Below are positions 43,601 through 55,200 of a stretch of DNA of 64,000 nucleotides, in pieces. Within the stretch, counting starts at the first letter, position 1. Each line of letters opens with the position of its first letter. The notes under the pieces are model-generated. The model saw nothing but the letters and a program-made list of their open reading frames with translations. It made no database searches and was not told where the DNA came from. The position numbers and the translations under genes are program-made. The DNA comes from Carnegiea gigantea. Its lineage: Eukaryota; Streptophyta; Magnoliopsida; Caryophyllales; Cactaceae. Location of the stretch: assembly GCA_029747015.1 (NCBI GenBank), contig JAKOGI010000055.1, forward strand, positions 1,464,987 to 1,528,986, given 5' to 3'.

Positions 43601-45146
43601 GGTTGAGTACCTCCAAGCCTTTCATTTTGTGATCCACCACAAGTCGGGTCAACTCAACAAAGGAGCGGATGCATTATCAAGAAGGTACCTCTTACTCTCT
43701 ACCTTGGAATCCAAAGTCCTTGGTTTTGAGATTGTTAAGGGGTTGTATGCCCAAGATGAAGACTTCAAGGAAACTTATGAGAAGTGCTCTATCCATGCCC
43801 ACGGTCTATTTCATTTAGAGCATCGGTTTCTCTTCAAAGGGACCCGGCTATGCATACTAAGGAGTGGGTTTCGGGAACTCCTCATTCAAGAGCTCCATAG
43901 TGGGGCTTTGGCCGGACATTTTGGCATTGAGAAGACTCGCTCCATGCTCAAGGAGCACTACTATTGGCCAAGCATGTCCAAGGATGTAGAGCACTATGTG
44001 AGAAGGTGTTCTACTTGTCAACAAGCCAAGAGCCACTCTCGGCCCCAAGGTCTATACACTCCTCTCCCCATTCCTCAAGGTCCTTGGGAGGATGTGAGTT
44101 TAGACTTCATCACGGGTTTGCCACGAACCCAAAGGCACAAAGATTCAATCATGGTAGTGGTGGACCGATTCTCAAAGATGGCACACTTCATAGCATGCCA
44201 TACCACCAGTGATGCTTCCTCCATTGCCAACCTTTACTTGAAAGAGATAGTTTGTCTCTATGGAATTCCAAGAAGCATGGTGTCGGATAGGGACACCAAG
44301 TTCCTAAGCCACTTTTGGCTTACCTTGTGGAGAAAGTTTGGCACTCACCTCAAGTTTAGCACTACATGCCACCCCCAAACCGACGGTCAAACTGAAGTGA
44401 CTAATAGGACTTTGGGCACTTTGCTTAGAGTTCTAGTCAAGAAGAGCATCAAAGGGTGGGATGAGTTGCTCCCTCATGCGGAATTCGCCTTCAACCGAGC
44501 TCCAAGCAAGGCAACCACTCTTTCACCTTTCCAAGTGGTGTATGGTTACAATCCAAGGACTCCCTTAGACTTAGTTCCAATCCCAAATCCAACTAAGTTT
44601 AGTTGGGAGGCCGAAGAGAGGGCCAAAGAAATTCAAGAGCTACACACCAAGGTGAGGGAAAGAATTGAGAAATCCAATGAGCAAGCCAAGCAACGAGCCA
44701 ATAAGCATAGGAAAGATGCTCAATTTCAACCGGGAGACTTGGTTTGGATTCATTTGAGGAAAGAGAGGTTCCCTAGCAAGCGCAAATCCAAGCTCATGCC
44801 AAGGTCAGATGGTCCATTTGAAGTCATTGAGAAGATTGGTCCTAATGCTTACAAGATTGACCTCCCAGGAGAGTATGGAGTCTCGGCCACCTTCAATGTG
44901 GCTGATCTTAGTCCATATTATGATGAAGATGATCAACTTCCGAGTTTGAGGTCAAACTCCAACCAATCCGGGGAGTATGATGGGGACCATCCTTTGGAAA
45001 CAAGTGAAGACCAAGCCACATGCCTAAGGGACCCTACAACCACTAAAGAAGTCAAAGAGGTTCATACCATGGTCCGAGAAATCATCAAACATGCATTGCA
45101 CATGCTGCCCGGTTTGGACAAAAATTGGCCCGGTTTGCAAGCCTAA
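40642..45146 (+). pseudogene. Family E gag-pol, broken by few lesions
   Basis: Gag starts MSSSLTPEQVAEQ (40642); an in-frame ATG at 40387 is the alternative. Zinc knuckle CFRCQGLGHFASEC, protease IIDGGS, RT YFDD, RNase H ECDAS, integrase HHCC, D and D35E motifs and a GPF-type module are all present. Lesions: one-base losses near 40895, 40981, 42852 and 43282, and an in-frame TAA at 42212-42214 in the gag-pro to RT linker. The last 555 codons (RNase H end and integrase) are open and end inside the 3' LTR. With only ~1% LTR divergence the four one-base losses are surprising and could be sequence errors. Otherwise a very complete element. Confidence 0.9.
44970..44977 (+). other. E polypurine tract
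   Basis: ggggagta directly before the 3' LTR (TGATGGGG at 44978); the same run occurs in B (reverse strand next to 27948). Confidence 0.75.
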
Positions 45147-45953
45147 TTACCCAAGCTTAGGTGGACTTAGAGGGCTGCCAAAATTACTTGTTGGAACCCT
45201 TAATATGTCAGCTTCAAAGGCATATAAATAGTTCTAGGTTAGGTATCTAGGAAATAAGTCAATGGGAGCCTTTTTCTAGAAGCAGCAGAAACTGTCCCAG
45301 TTTGCACATGCTGCACCTTTTGCCTGATATCTCCCAAACGGCTACTCCAAATGGCGTGCAACTTGAGCCCTGTGAAAGCTGACTTCCAGAGCTTTCCAAC
45401 AAGACCTATTGCAGCCAATTTGGATGAGAAACCTAGGAGTTATAGCTGTTTAAAGTTGACCCATGTGCACTGAAAAGTTGCTGACATAAAGTAAAAAGCA
45501 CTTTTCAGCTTTTGTCTTTTGCTTTTTGGTCCCCCCATGCTTTTGGACGTGTAAGAGCTTGTTGGATCCTTTTTTTTTCAGCTTGTTAAAGGTTTCCCCC
45601 ACTATAAAAGGGAGGCCTTGGGCTGCCAAGAGCATAGAAAAACTTGCATTCAGCTTTGAGTTTTGTAAACTCTCTCAAATTCTCTTCAAAATTCCTAGTG
45701 TTATATCTTGGGTGTTTGGCAACCTCAAGTGGGTCTCTAGGTCTTCTTAATTCAACTAAGAAGGTGATTAACTTCTGTAACTTAGTTGAAGGAAGAAGAT
45801 TTGCCCAAGTGTGCAAACCAAGGTGGATTATCATCACCCTTGCTAGTCCACTTGATCTATCTTGGTTCTTGATCTTCTTTTCATGTTTTCTACCCAAGTG
45901 CATTCTTGATTCACTTTAGCAAATACTTGCCTTAGTGAAGCTTGAATATATCA
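44978..45953 (+). repeat. E 3' LTR
   Basis: 976 bp, the same length as the 5' LTR. Followed by TSD CAAGA, after which the family C internal region resumes. The first 169 bases encode the polyprotein tail (stop 45144-45146). Confidence 0.95.
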
Positions 45954-45958
45954 CAAGA

Positions 45959-46145
45959 TCAACCATCACAAAACCCATCACCATTCCAATGTGCTTTTTA
46001 CTTATAATAAATCTTTATTACGAACTTCTTATCAAAGGTGGGTAATGTTGATTAAGCCTTTTGATCGAGGCAGGTGGTAGCCAAATTTGGAGGGTGGTGA
46101 GTATCGAGCAGATTTGAGGGCAAATCTTCTTCAACAAGGGGCAGA
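45959..46145 (+). other. Family C internal region, 3' part
   Basis: 187 bp without a recognisable frame, ending in gcaaatcttcttcaacaaggggcaga, a polypurine tract like that of A and F, just before the 3' LTR. Confidence 0.75.
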
Positions 46146-47788
46146 TGATGTATTTCTGATCATATAGCCCAATCAGGACCACCTCGGTAGTCAAGGGGGT
46201 CTAAGAAAACTCATCAAAAAGCCAAGAAAGACAGACCTTAGGTGAAGGTCCCCAAACAGTCTGCCCGGGTTCAATTTTGAACCGTTTTCTGTTTTAAGTT
46301 GATTCGTCAACTTAGAACTTAATTCAACTTTGATTTCATTGCTAAGAGCATTTATTAACATTTTAATAAACTTAATTATACAATTAAATAAGTTTTGAGT
46401 TAAGTAGTTTTGTCCAAACCTTCAAAGCATTCAACATAGAAGGTATCGGGTTCAAGCTAGTAGCATATCCAGTTTTTATGAGCCTAATTACTTAGGCCTC
46501 TTTGCGGTTTATGTCAAGTATTTTGCCATGGATTTGAAGTCCAAGAAGTAGCTTTCCAGTAAAACAAGTTTCAGCTCATTTGGACTTCATTTAGTACTTC
46601 GAATAAGCTCTTTAACTCGAACTATCCAGGCTGCAGCTTTGGGACAGTTTGTACCCAATTTTATTTTTCTTATTTTTTAGATTAAACGACATCCAATAGT
46701 TGTAATTCTTTTTTTGTTAGTTCAGTTAGATGTCTAGTTTATTTGTCATGTTTAAGCACAAACCCAGAAGAGCACGTTAAGGGGTCCAGTTTAGCTAATT
46801 TTGTCAAGCTGCCTAGTGGGTGCCTGAAACTGCACGGCTGGAAAGATCACAGTGATTAAGCCTCTTCATGATGTCCAAATCCTGATTTTCAAAAGGGGGG
46901 GTTAATAGACATCTTGAGGTTTCCTCTTCATGAAAGGAAACCAAATATTAGTCACCAAAATGAGGTGTCATAAGCTGAGCCAACTTGCTATCCATACGGC
47001 TCTTCACAGCAGGTTGTTTAACCTAAGAGGTTTTCCCTGTTAGGTCATTTTTCTCCACCAAGGTGAGTGTGTGCTTGGCTGTCTACTAGGGCTTAGTCAC
47101 TATGTGACTCATCCATGAAGAGAAAGCCATGTGGAGCAAGGAAATGAAGCCATTTTGCAAGCAATGATTCAAACACTATGGTATGAAGTGGCAAGCATGC
47201 ATACGCCTTGTTCTTTTGAGATGGCAACCATGGATGATTTCCTTCTTAGGGAGGAAAATGTGATCAGTTAGCCTAGGATCATTAAAGACGAAGCTTAGAT
47301 AATCCGTTTGCTACGTAATTGAACTTTTGTTCACATTTTAGCATAGTTTAGGAACAAACTATTTAATTTAGCTAAGCTAGCATACTTAGTAAGTTTCCTA
47401 ACCATTAAGTAATCTCCTAATGATTCCCTAATGAGTAAGGAAAGCCTTAGGCATGCATTATAAATAGCCTAGCCATTCATTTTATAAATCAAGTGATGAT
47501 AAACATTCGAAATCTGAAGTTGAGTTTGAAACTCCTCAGTGTTGTTATCTTAAATTCTCTACTTGCTTATCTCTAACTAGGCCAATTAGAGTGGCAATCA
47601 AGTTAGTCTTAAACCTTGATTAGATGGTGATATTTGCATCCTAATTAAGCTTAAAGGCCCAAAACTCAAGCTTGGTGGTGATATCTGTATCCAAGTAAGA
47701 GTTTAGTTTTCACTAGATTAATCTTTGGAGGTGAAATCTGTATACAAGGATTAGTTTAGTTTTTATCCATTTTCCCTTGATTGCAATC
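46146..47788 (+). repeat. Family C 3' LTR, left part
   Basis: Starts TGATGTATTTCTGATC; TATA box at 47459. Near 47750 it shows the site that in the 5' LTR received the solo A LTR, still uninterrupted. It is itself interrupted at CAATC (47784-47788) by the solo D LTR. Confidence 0.92.
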
Positions 47789-49340
47789 TGATGGAACCCT
47801 ACCTAGCCAAGACCTCGTCCGTGATGAAACAAGTCCAACTCGTCCAAGAACAAGGTCCCAAACCAAGAAGATGACTCATCCTTCGCAAAAAGTTCAAGCT
47901 GAATCAAACGGGCTAACTGGCCAGAACAAGCCCGGTTTTGTGCATCTGGTTTCTTAAGCTACTATGTGGCTTAAGATTAATATTTTTGCATTTTTGGAAT
48001 CCTCATGATGTTAACTTTTAGGTTCAAGCATTGATTTCCAATCATGCATACAAGAGGATGGAAGATCAAAGGCTTTTCTCCAACCGGTCAGATTGGGACC
48101 AATTTTGCACGGTTGAATGTTTAGGTTTGATTACCCCACTTAGACTTTGTTTAACCTTAATTTCTTGGTTGGGGGGGTTTATACACATCTTAAACTTCCC
48201 CCCCATGGTTAAAATCCAAGTCATATCCATTTTTGCAATGGTTAAACTAAGTCTGAAAACCGGGTACAATTCTGTCCTTGAACCCGGTTTGATGTCCCGG
48301 TTTATTTTTGCTTCCACCGGTGGGTTTTCTTCACTTCAACTGATTTGTCATGCCCCTCAAGGCTGGCCACACGTCTCAAGACACCAATGATCAGCTGCAA
48401 CCTTGGGAAGAACGGCCAATGAGAGAAGAGAGACAAAGAAAGATGTTCCTTGCTTCTCATTGGACAGCCGCAAAGGAGAAAGCCACTTTTCGGCTGTGCA
48501 CATGCCCATTTGCTGAGTTTCTAGTTGTTTAGACTTAAGTACAAGTTAATTAAGTTGTAATAATCATTTGTCTTGCTTTCTTTACTAGTTTAGATGTACT
48601 TTGATTAGTCTTAAGCTCACTTTGCAACCGGTTAGCCCTAACCGAGGAGATTAAGGCTAATTAACACCTTTCCTCCTTAGGAGGGTAAGGTGAGGTGCTT
48701 GCCTACTTGCTTGCTAGCTAGAATGATTGTGAGGCATGTAACAAAAGCAAGTTTCGGCCATTTTGGAAGGCACACTTCAGATTGAAATGAAAAACTTCCT
48801 AGAGAGCATTTGAAAGCTTTCTCTCAAATTCTTACTTGCTTATCTTAGTTTAGGGCAAACTAAGTGGTGTTCAAGTGAGTCTTAACCTTGATTGAGTGGT
48901 GATTCTGTATCTTAATCAAGATTAAGGGCCCTAAACTCAAAGGTTGGTGGTGATTCTGTATCCAATCCTAGGGTTTTGTTCTATCCTAGCCAAGTTCATC
49001 TCACCGGTTTCTAAGTAAGGTTGTTAGCTTGAATGTTCAAGTTGATTTCTTTCACTTAGTGTCTTCTTCATGCCCCCTCACCTATCCATCCCATTCACCT
49101 TCAATTACATCCATTCCCACGAATTCCACTTCACCAAAGGGCTTGCAATCCAATCAAGATTCAAGAGCCTCACTACCGTGCAAAACTAGCCGTTTCTAGC
49201 TTCGTGGGCAGCAAGTTGGCACGGTGTGGCCGTGCATGCAAGCACGACCGTGCCACTCTTGGCCGTGACAATTCTTTAAGCTTTTGTCTCTTTTGATGTA
49301 AGGTTAGCTTGGGTCTTCTCTTCCCTTGAGCTTTACATCA
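47789..49340 (+). mobile_element. Solo LTR of family D
   Basis: 1552 bp, TGATGGAACCC to TTTACATCA, TSD CAATC (47784-47788, 49341-49345). Stem-loop module: HP1 CTTAGTTT/AAACTAAG (48844-48864); HP2 arms 48881-48896 and 48911-48926 (14 of 16) with loop TGGTGATTCTGTAT; HP3 left arm 48931-48947 with the same loop. Palindromic cluster 49217-49266. No TATA box stands out. No D internal region is in the window. Confidence 0.94.
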
Positions 49341-49345
49341 CAATC

Positions 49346-49407
49346 TTTCTTGGTTTTAGCTTTCGCTCTTGAATTGAGTTTAAGCTTAACCCTTGAGAGA
49401 TAAATCA
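49346..49407 (+). repeat. Family C 3' LTR, right part
   Basis: 62 bp ending GATAAATCA (GATACATCA in the 5' LTR), followed by TSD CTACA. Confidence 0.9.
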
Positions 49408-49412
49408 CTACA

Positions 49413-50368
49413 CAAGTTCAAGAGAGCTCACAAATCCTAGCTATAATAAAGGGGACTTGGTCCATGTTCTGTTTTAGAGCTTCCATTCCAACCTCATCCT
49501 AAGCCTTTAAGATGCATTACTCTCCTATTTTAGGATGGCCAAGAGGCTTTCTAAAGGGTTTTATCCATCAAAATGAAGTTAAACCCATTGAAAGAATAAG
49601 AAACTCCCAAACAGCGAGGCGTTTTCCACATATAGTTTGAACCGATTTTAACCCAGTTTTGTGAGCTTGATTATTCAAGCTTAGTATGGGTTTAAAAGGC
49701 TGCAAACCCATCTTCTGAGAACCTTTTATGTCAGCTAAAAGGGCATAAAAAGAGTAGTAGGTTAAGTCCTTGGGAGATAGGTCAAATGAACTCATTTTCA
49801 ACAAGCTACAGATTCTAATCCACACTAGACCACTTGGAGAGTTCAAGCTGTAACTTCCCAATGTTAGCTCCAAATGCCTTCCCACTTGAGCCATAAGAAA
49901 ATAAACTTTCCAGGATTTCTTCTAACACCTGTTTGAGCTGTTTTGGGTAAGTATGGCAGACGTTATAGCTGTTAGAAGTTAAAGGTTGTGCACCGAAAGT
50001 GGCAGGACAGCATGTCACTATCAGTTCTTGTACTTGCTTTGCTTTTTGCTTGTCCCTTTGCTTTTTGGACGTTTGTAGGGCCCTTTTCCCCCTTCCTTTT
50101 AGATTGTTAAGGGTTCTCATTATATAAGGGAGGCCTTAGGTTGTTAAAACCATATTTGAATGAGTTCTCTTTATCCTTTTGCAAAGGTGGTGAGTCTTGC
50201 GTGGTTCCTTTAGAGGATTGTTGGTGGCCTAGCCTTTAAGTAATTCTTGATGAATCCTTAGTCTCGGTTGGTGGCTTAGCCGTTAAACCAAGTCATATCT
50301 TATGTATAAGAAAATTTACAACTAAACTCAAAATCAAGCTAGATCCGACCCATCTAGTTCATGCTTCA
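49413..50368 (+). repeat. Family H 5' LTR, remainder
   Basis: Continues the LTR begun at 35266 and ends ATGCTTCA. Total length 978 bp without the C insertion. TATATAAG at 50121-50128. The hairpin module is poorly recognisable here, though TGGTGAGTC and GGTTGGTGG stretches recall it. Confidence 0.75.
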
Positions 50369-50370
50369 TT

Positions 50371-50382
50371 TGGTTTCAGAGC
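50371..50382 (+). other. Family H primer-binding site, one mismatch
   Basis: TGGTTTCAGAGC two bases after the LTR; it differs by one base from the initiator-Met complement. Confidence 0.8.
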
Positions 50383-50709
50383 TAACCTATGTTGGTGTTC
50401 TTGAGTTTATACCACATTTTTTTGCTTTGGTTTCATCCTTGTCAAGCTTTTCTTTCACCCTTATTATGAAAACTGTGGTGAATCTACACCTCTCACTAGC
50501 TTGATCAATCCCACTTTTCCCTTGTCAAAACAGCCATGACCCGACACTTTCTTATGCTCACAAACCTTTAGCCTACAGTAGATTTCCCTATAAAAAATCC
50601 TTTGTTACTCCTCAAAGAACCCCCTCAAAATAGCCCAAACACATTCCCAAACAAAAACCCCTCCAAAACTTTCAACCATAAAAACCGTCCGATTTCGGGC
50701 AGCAGGTTG

Positions 50710-50799
50710 ACACGGTCACACCGTGCCTCTAGGCACGACCGTGCCACCAACCAGAAACTAGGCGCGGTCAACCTTTGGCCCTAGCACGTCCGTGCCCTT
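50710..50799 (+). other. CACGG/CCGTG palindrome cluster, H leader
   Basis: Motifs gacacggtcacaccgtgcc, gcacgaccgtgcc and gcacgtccgtgcc lie before the H gag ATG at 50848. Confidence 0.7.
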
Positions 50800-50847
50800 T
50801 CTCTTTTTAAGCCTTAACCTCTTTCCTTCTCCTTTTTATTTCCAACC

Positions 50848-50911
50848 ATGTCAAATGAAGAAAACCCCTCAATGTAGTCTCCCCAATCGACAAGGTCTCC
50901 AAGAGGTATGA
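50848..50911 (+). pseudogene. Family H gag, 5' fragment
   Basis: Starts MSNEENPSM then an in-frame TAG. It is interrupted after 50911 by element G2; TSD TATGA at 50907-50911 recurs at 57695-57699. The rest of the fragment is at 57700-58033. Confidence 0.7.
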
Positions 50912-52020
50912 TGATGGAGACCATCATGAACGGCCCAAAGACCATCAAGCCCAGCCCAAGGAAGACCCAATCAAGCTTCAAGAAGTCAAAGACGTGGCAA
51001 AACTCTGTAGAAAAGTTTTATTCCTTCCGGAAGAATTAGTGCCCGATTCGTCCCTGCGGAAGGTAATTTCTGTGGCAACTTTTGGACAAGCTCAAGTAGA
51101 CCCACAACTTGAGGGCCCATATGCTTTGGAAGCTTAAGATTTCAGCTTTAAAATAAGCCCAAGTTTGTTTAATTTGGACGTCATTTGATTGGGCAAAATA
51201 TCACTCAAAGGTACATTATTCTGATCCAGTCCAGTCTGAGATAGGTGCATTGTTTGGGCCATAACTTTTAAACCGCTTATCCAAATTGAGCAAATGAGCC
51301 CATTCTGGAACATAGACTTCCAGGGCTTTCTAGCAAGCCCAAGAACGCGTGTTTTGGCCGAGTATTCTGGAAGATATACTCTGTTGAAGTTGAGGCAGCT
51401 GCAAGGATTAATTCTGGGAAAGTGAAGAGTCTTCGGTTACATGTGTTTGTGTGGCTGATATTGTGCACATTTTGGAGGCTTCTAGATGGAGATAATCAGC
51501 TGATAGAAATCCTAGAATATTCCTTGTAACCTCCCCCACCCCTTTTATGATGAGTCTTTTTATTTTACTTAGTCTTTTCATTGGCTAGTTTTAATTGTTA
51601 GGAGTTGTTGAGTCTTTTGGTTGTCTTGTGCTGAGCTTATAAAAGAGGAGGGGCGTGTGATGCTTGTCATTCAGATTGTATGAGATTTCCAAAAGCAATA
51701 CAAGTACTTTGAGTGTGTTTCTCAAAAGTGCATCTAAAATTCCTAGTTCTATATCTTGAATTGTGGCAAATTCAAGTGGTGTTCTAGGTTCTCTATCTTC
51801 TCCATTGGAGTGATTCCTCAGTTAAGACAAGAGAATTAGCCCCAGATCAAGTCATTGAGTGGCTCCGTGAAGGATTATCTCAATTACAAGGTCTTATTCT
51901 ATCCTTTTCTTGTGTGGTGAAGATCTTCTTCCATCTCATCCATCTTTCATTTCTCTTTCCACTTTGGTTTGTTTTGAGTTTGAGTTTGATTTGGATCACT
52001 TTCCACGCACACATACATCA
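50912..52020 (+). repeat. G2 5' LTR
   Basis: Starts TGATGGAGACCATCA (perfect 6-bp stem, 3-nt loop) and ends ACATACATCA. TATAAAAG at 51638-51645. Stem-loops: CTTGAATT/AATTCAAG with loop GTGGCA (51755-51776), and arms 51843-51859 and 51879-51895 with a 19-nt loop starting TGG and ending TTAT. Confidence 0.95.
51638..51645 (+). promoter_or_regulatory. TATA box of G2 5' LTR
   Basis: TATAAAAG in gcttataaaagagg, repeated in the 3' LTR and in G1. Inferred promoter core. Confidence 0.65.
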
Positions 52021-52022
52021 AT

Positions 52023-52034
52023 TGGTATTAGAGC
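52023..52034 (+). other. G2 primer-binding site, C-to-T change
   Basis: TGGTATTAGAGC; G1 has TGGTATCAGAGC. The change matches the C-to-T pattern seen in this copy's stops. Confidence 0.85.
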
Positions 52035-52131
52035 CAAGGTTTTTAAGGGACCCACATCACACCCAAATACATCCCAAAAGTCAAAATATAAAAACACCCC
52101 TGCAACAGCTTCACCCACAAACCCGAACCTA

Positions 52132-52240
52132 CGCACGGTCGCCCATGCCAAGGAGCACGACCATGCCTCCTTCAAAATCTGCATTTCACAAGTCGAAGCA
52201 AAGCACAGCCACCTCGTGCCTCACTGCACGCCCGTGCCAC
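52132..52240 (+). other. CACGG/CCGTG palindrome cluster, G2 leader
   Basis: Partly decayed copies (gcacggtcgcccatgcc, gcacgaccatgcc, gcacgcccgtgcc) between primer-binding site and gag. Several CCGTG sites read CCATG here, again a CpG-type transition. Confidence 0.7.
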
Positions 52241-52279
52241 CTTCCCCAGCAGCATTTTCTTCCCCCAAAGCACTTCAAC

Positions 52280-55200
52280 ATGTCTACTAATCTACAAGAA
52301 GCGATCAAGCAAGAGTAGAGGAGTTGGAAGCCCAGGTTACATATCTCCGGACACAACTTGGCCAACTCTTAGAGGAGAAAAGAAGGTGGGTTCATAGCCC
52401 CACACCCTCTCACCCTCATGAACCGGTGGTCGAATCTGAAGAGGAAGTCCTTCACTCCCGTGCCAATTCAAGTGATGAGGAAGCCCCATGGAGACGAAAG
52501 CAAGGAGGCAATATTAGTGGTGTCCGAATTGACATCCCCGAATTTGAAGGTCAACTTGACCCGGATTTGTTCCTCGATTGGTTGCATACCATTGAGCGAA
52601 TCTTTGAGTACGAGGACATCCCGGAGGACAAGAAGGTAAAACTTGTAGCCCTTAAACTCAGAAAATATGCTTCAATTTGGTGGGCTAATCTTGGAGCTAA
52701 AAGAGCAAGGAATGGAAAGGGAAAAATCAGAACTTGGGCCAAAATGAAAGAAAAGCTTAAGGCCAAGTTTCTTCCCTCTCACTATGTGCAAGACAATTAT
52801 CTCAAGCTCCATCGACTCAAGCAAGGATCCAAGAGTGTGGAAGAATACACTCGGGAGTTTGAACAACTCCTACTCAAATGTGATTTGAAAGAAGACGACT
52901 CACAAACCTTGGTAAGATACTTGACCGGTCTTGATGAGTCCATTGCTCATGTAATTGAGTTGCAACCCTATTCATCCCTAGATGACTTGAGTTCTCTAGC
53001 CTATAAGGTAGAGCAACAAAAGAAATCTAAGGGAAAGAGCATCTTGTCCAAACCTCTTTCTTGTCCCAACTCCACACAAAGACCTCCCTACTACCCTCCA
53101 AGACCTCAAAACCCTCCACAAGCCAAAAACACCACTCCAACCCCTCCTAAGCCCTCCACACAAGAGCCCAAATCCAAGGACAAGGTTCGATGTTTTCGTT
53201 GCCAAGGAATGGGACACTATGCCTCAGAGTGTCCAAACAAAAGGATTGTTTCCTTAGCAGAATATCAAGAAGCATGTGAAGAACATGCATATGAAGAAGA
53301 AGAAGGAGAACATTTTGAAGAAGGAAGCTTGGAAGAAGTTGAAGAAGGCCCCGATGAAGGAGAATTGCTAGTCATCCGCTGGGCATTGAGTGGATGTGCC
53401 GCTCAAGAAGACATGGAGCAAAGAGAAGTTATATTCCACACAAGGTGTACCGTGAGAAACAAGGTATGCTCCCTCATTATTGATGGTGGAAGTTGTGCCA
53501 ATGTTGCTTCCAAGACTATGGTTGATAAGCTCAAGCTGCAAGTCTCTCCTCGCCCCAATCCCTACACCATTCAATGGTTGAACCAAGGCAAGGGTTTGCA
53601 AATCACTCACTGATGTCTTGTTTCTTTTTCAATTGCGAAAAATTATAGGGATGAGATATGGTGTGACATTGTCCCTATGGATGCTTGTCATATTTTGTTG
53701 GGTAGACCGTGGCTATTTGATAGAAGTGTCATCCATGATGGCCGGATGAACACTTATTCTTTCCGAAAAGACCACAAAAAGATTACCCTTACTCCTCTCA
53801 AAATTCCCTCCACCACTAGACCCAAAGACAATCCTCACTTGGATGTCTTTCTCACCACTCTCTTCAAATCCGAGCACCATGAATTTGAGTCTTTCAAAGA
53901 GTTGATTCTTCTACAAGAGGAACCTAAGCCACCATCTCCCACACATCCACTACTCACCCCTCTCCTTCAAACCTACCATCATGTCTTTCCACAAGAGATC
54001 CCACATGGCCTTCCCCCTCCTAGATCCATCCAACACAAGATAGACCTCATTCCCGGTTCCGTTCTTCCCAACAAGCCGGCCTACCGGATGTCTCCTAGTG
54101 AAACTCAAGAAATCCAAAGACAAGTTGATGACCTCTTGTCCAAGGGTTTAATTCGGGAGAGTTTGAGTCCATGTGCCGTGCCCGCCCTCCTTGTTCCTAA
54201 AAGGGACGGTAGCATGCGCATGTGTGTGGATAGCCGGGCTATTAACAAAATCACTATCAAGTACCGGTATCCTATTCCAAGATTGGAAGATCTACTTGAT
54301 GAACTCCATGGAGCCGCTATCTTTTCCAAGATTGATTTATGAAGTGGGTACTATCAAATCCGGATCTTTGAAGGTGATGAATGGAAAACCGCCTTTAAGA
54401 CTAAAGGAGGTTTGTATGAGTGGCTTGTGATGCCATTTGGGCTTACTAATGCCCCTAGCACTTTCATGAGGCTTATGAACCAAGTTCTAAAGCCCCTCAT
54501 TGGCATTTGTGTTGTTGTCTACTTTGATGATATTTTGGTCTATAGCAAGACCGAAGAAGAGCATGCCCAACACTTGCAACAAGTTTTGGAGATCCTTTCT
54601 CAAGAGCAACTCTATGGCAATATGGAGAAATGTTATTTCTTCACCCCTCAAGTGGTATTCTTGGGTTTCATTATATCCGCCCAAGGTCTTCAAGTTGATG
54701 ATAGCAAGATCAAGGCTATCCAAGAATGGCTTACTCCTACATCTATCACTTAAGTAAGGAGTTTCCATGGCCTAGCATCATTCTACCGGAGATTCATCCG
54801 AAATTTCAGCACCATTGTGGCTCCTATGACCGAGGTAATTAAAGGCAAAGAATTTTCTTGGAACGAGCAAGCACAACAAGCCTTTGAAGAGATCAAGAAG
54901 AAACTCACTAGTGCTCCCGTCCTAGCCTTGCCCGATTTTGCCAAAGTTTTTGAAGTTGAATGTGATGCATCCGGGGTAGGAATTGGAGCTGTCCTATCTC
55001 AAGAGAAGAGACCCATTGCCTTCTTTAGTGAGAAGCTCAACGATGCCAAGAAGAAGTACTCCACCTACGATAAGGAGTTTTATGCTATCATTAGAGCATT
55101 GGAGCATTAGCGTCATTATCTTGTTGGAGGAGAATTCATTCTCCATTCTGATCATAAGGCTCTCAAGTACATTCATGGACAACACAAACTCAGCCCTAGA

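Larger units (their letters stand above)
39378..45953 (+). mobile_element. Family E complete Ty3/gypsy element
   Basis: A 6576-bp element with two 976-bp LTRs, primer-binding site, gag-pol and polypurine tract. TSD CAAGA at 39373-39377 and 45954-45958. By hand count the LTRs differ at about 9-10 substitutions plus two single-base indels (about 1%), so it is one of the youngest insertions here. Confidence 0.96.
35288..49407 (+). mobile_element. Family C gag-only element with three nested insertions
   Basis: The outer TSD CTACA at 35283-35287 and 49408-49412 and two homologous LTRs (about 1680 and 1705 bp without insertions) define one element. Its own internal region is only about 1.05 kb (38518-39377 plus 45959-46145). 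Nested in it are a solo A LTR, a complete E element and a solo D LTR, each with its own 5-bp TSD. The two LTRs are well diverged, so it is older than its inserts. No enzyme domains: non-autonomous. Confidence 0.93.

Noticed and set aside
44978..45146. A chromodomain or CRM-type targeting motif at the integrase end
   Set aside because: I could not recognise a chromodomain, and the LTR-encoded tails do not give a motif I can name with confidence, so centromere targeting is not claimed.
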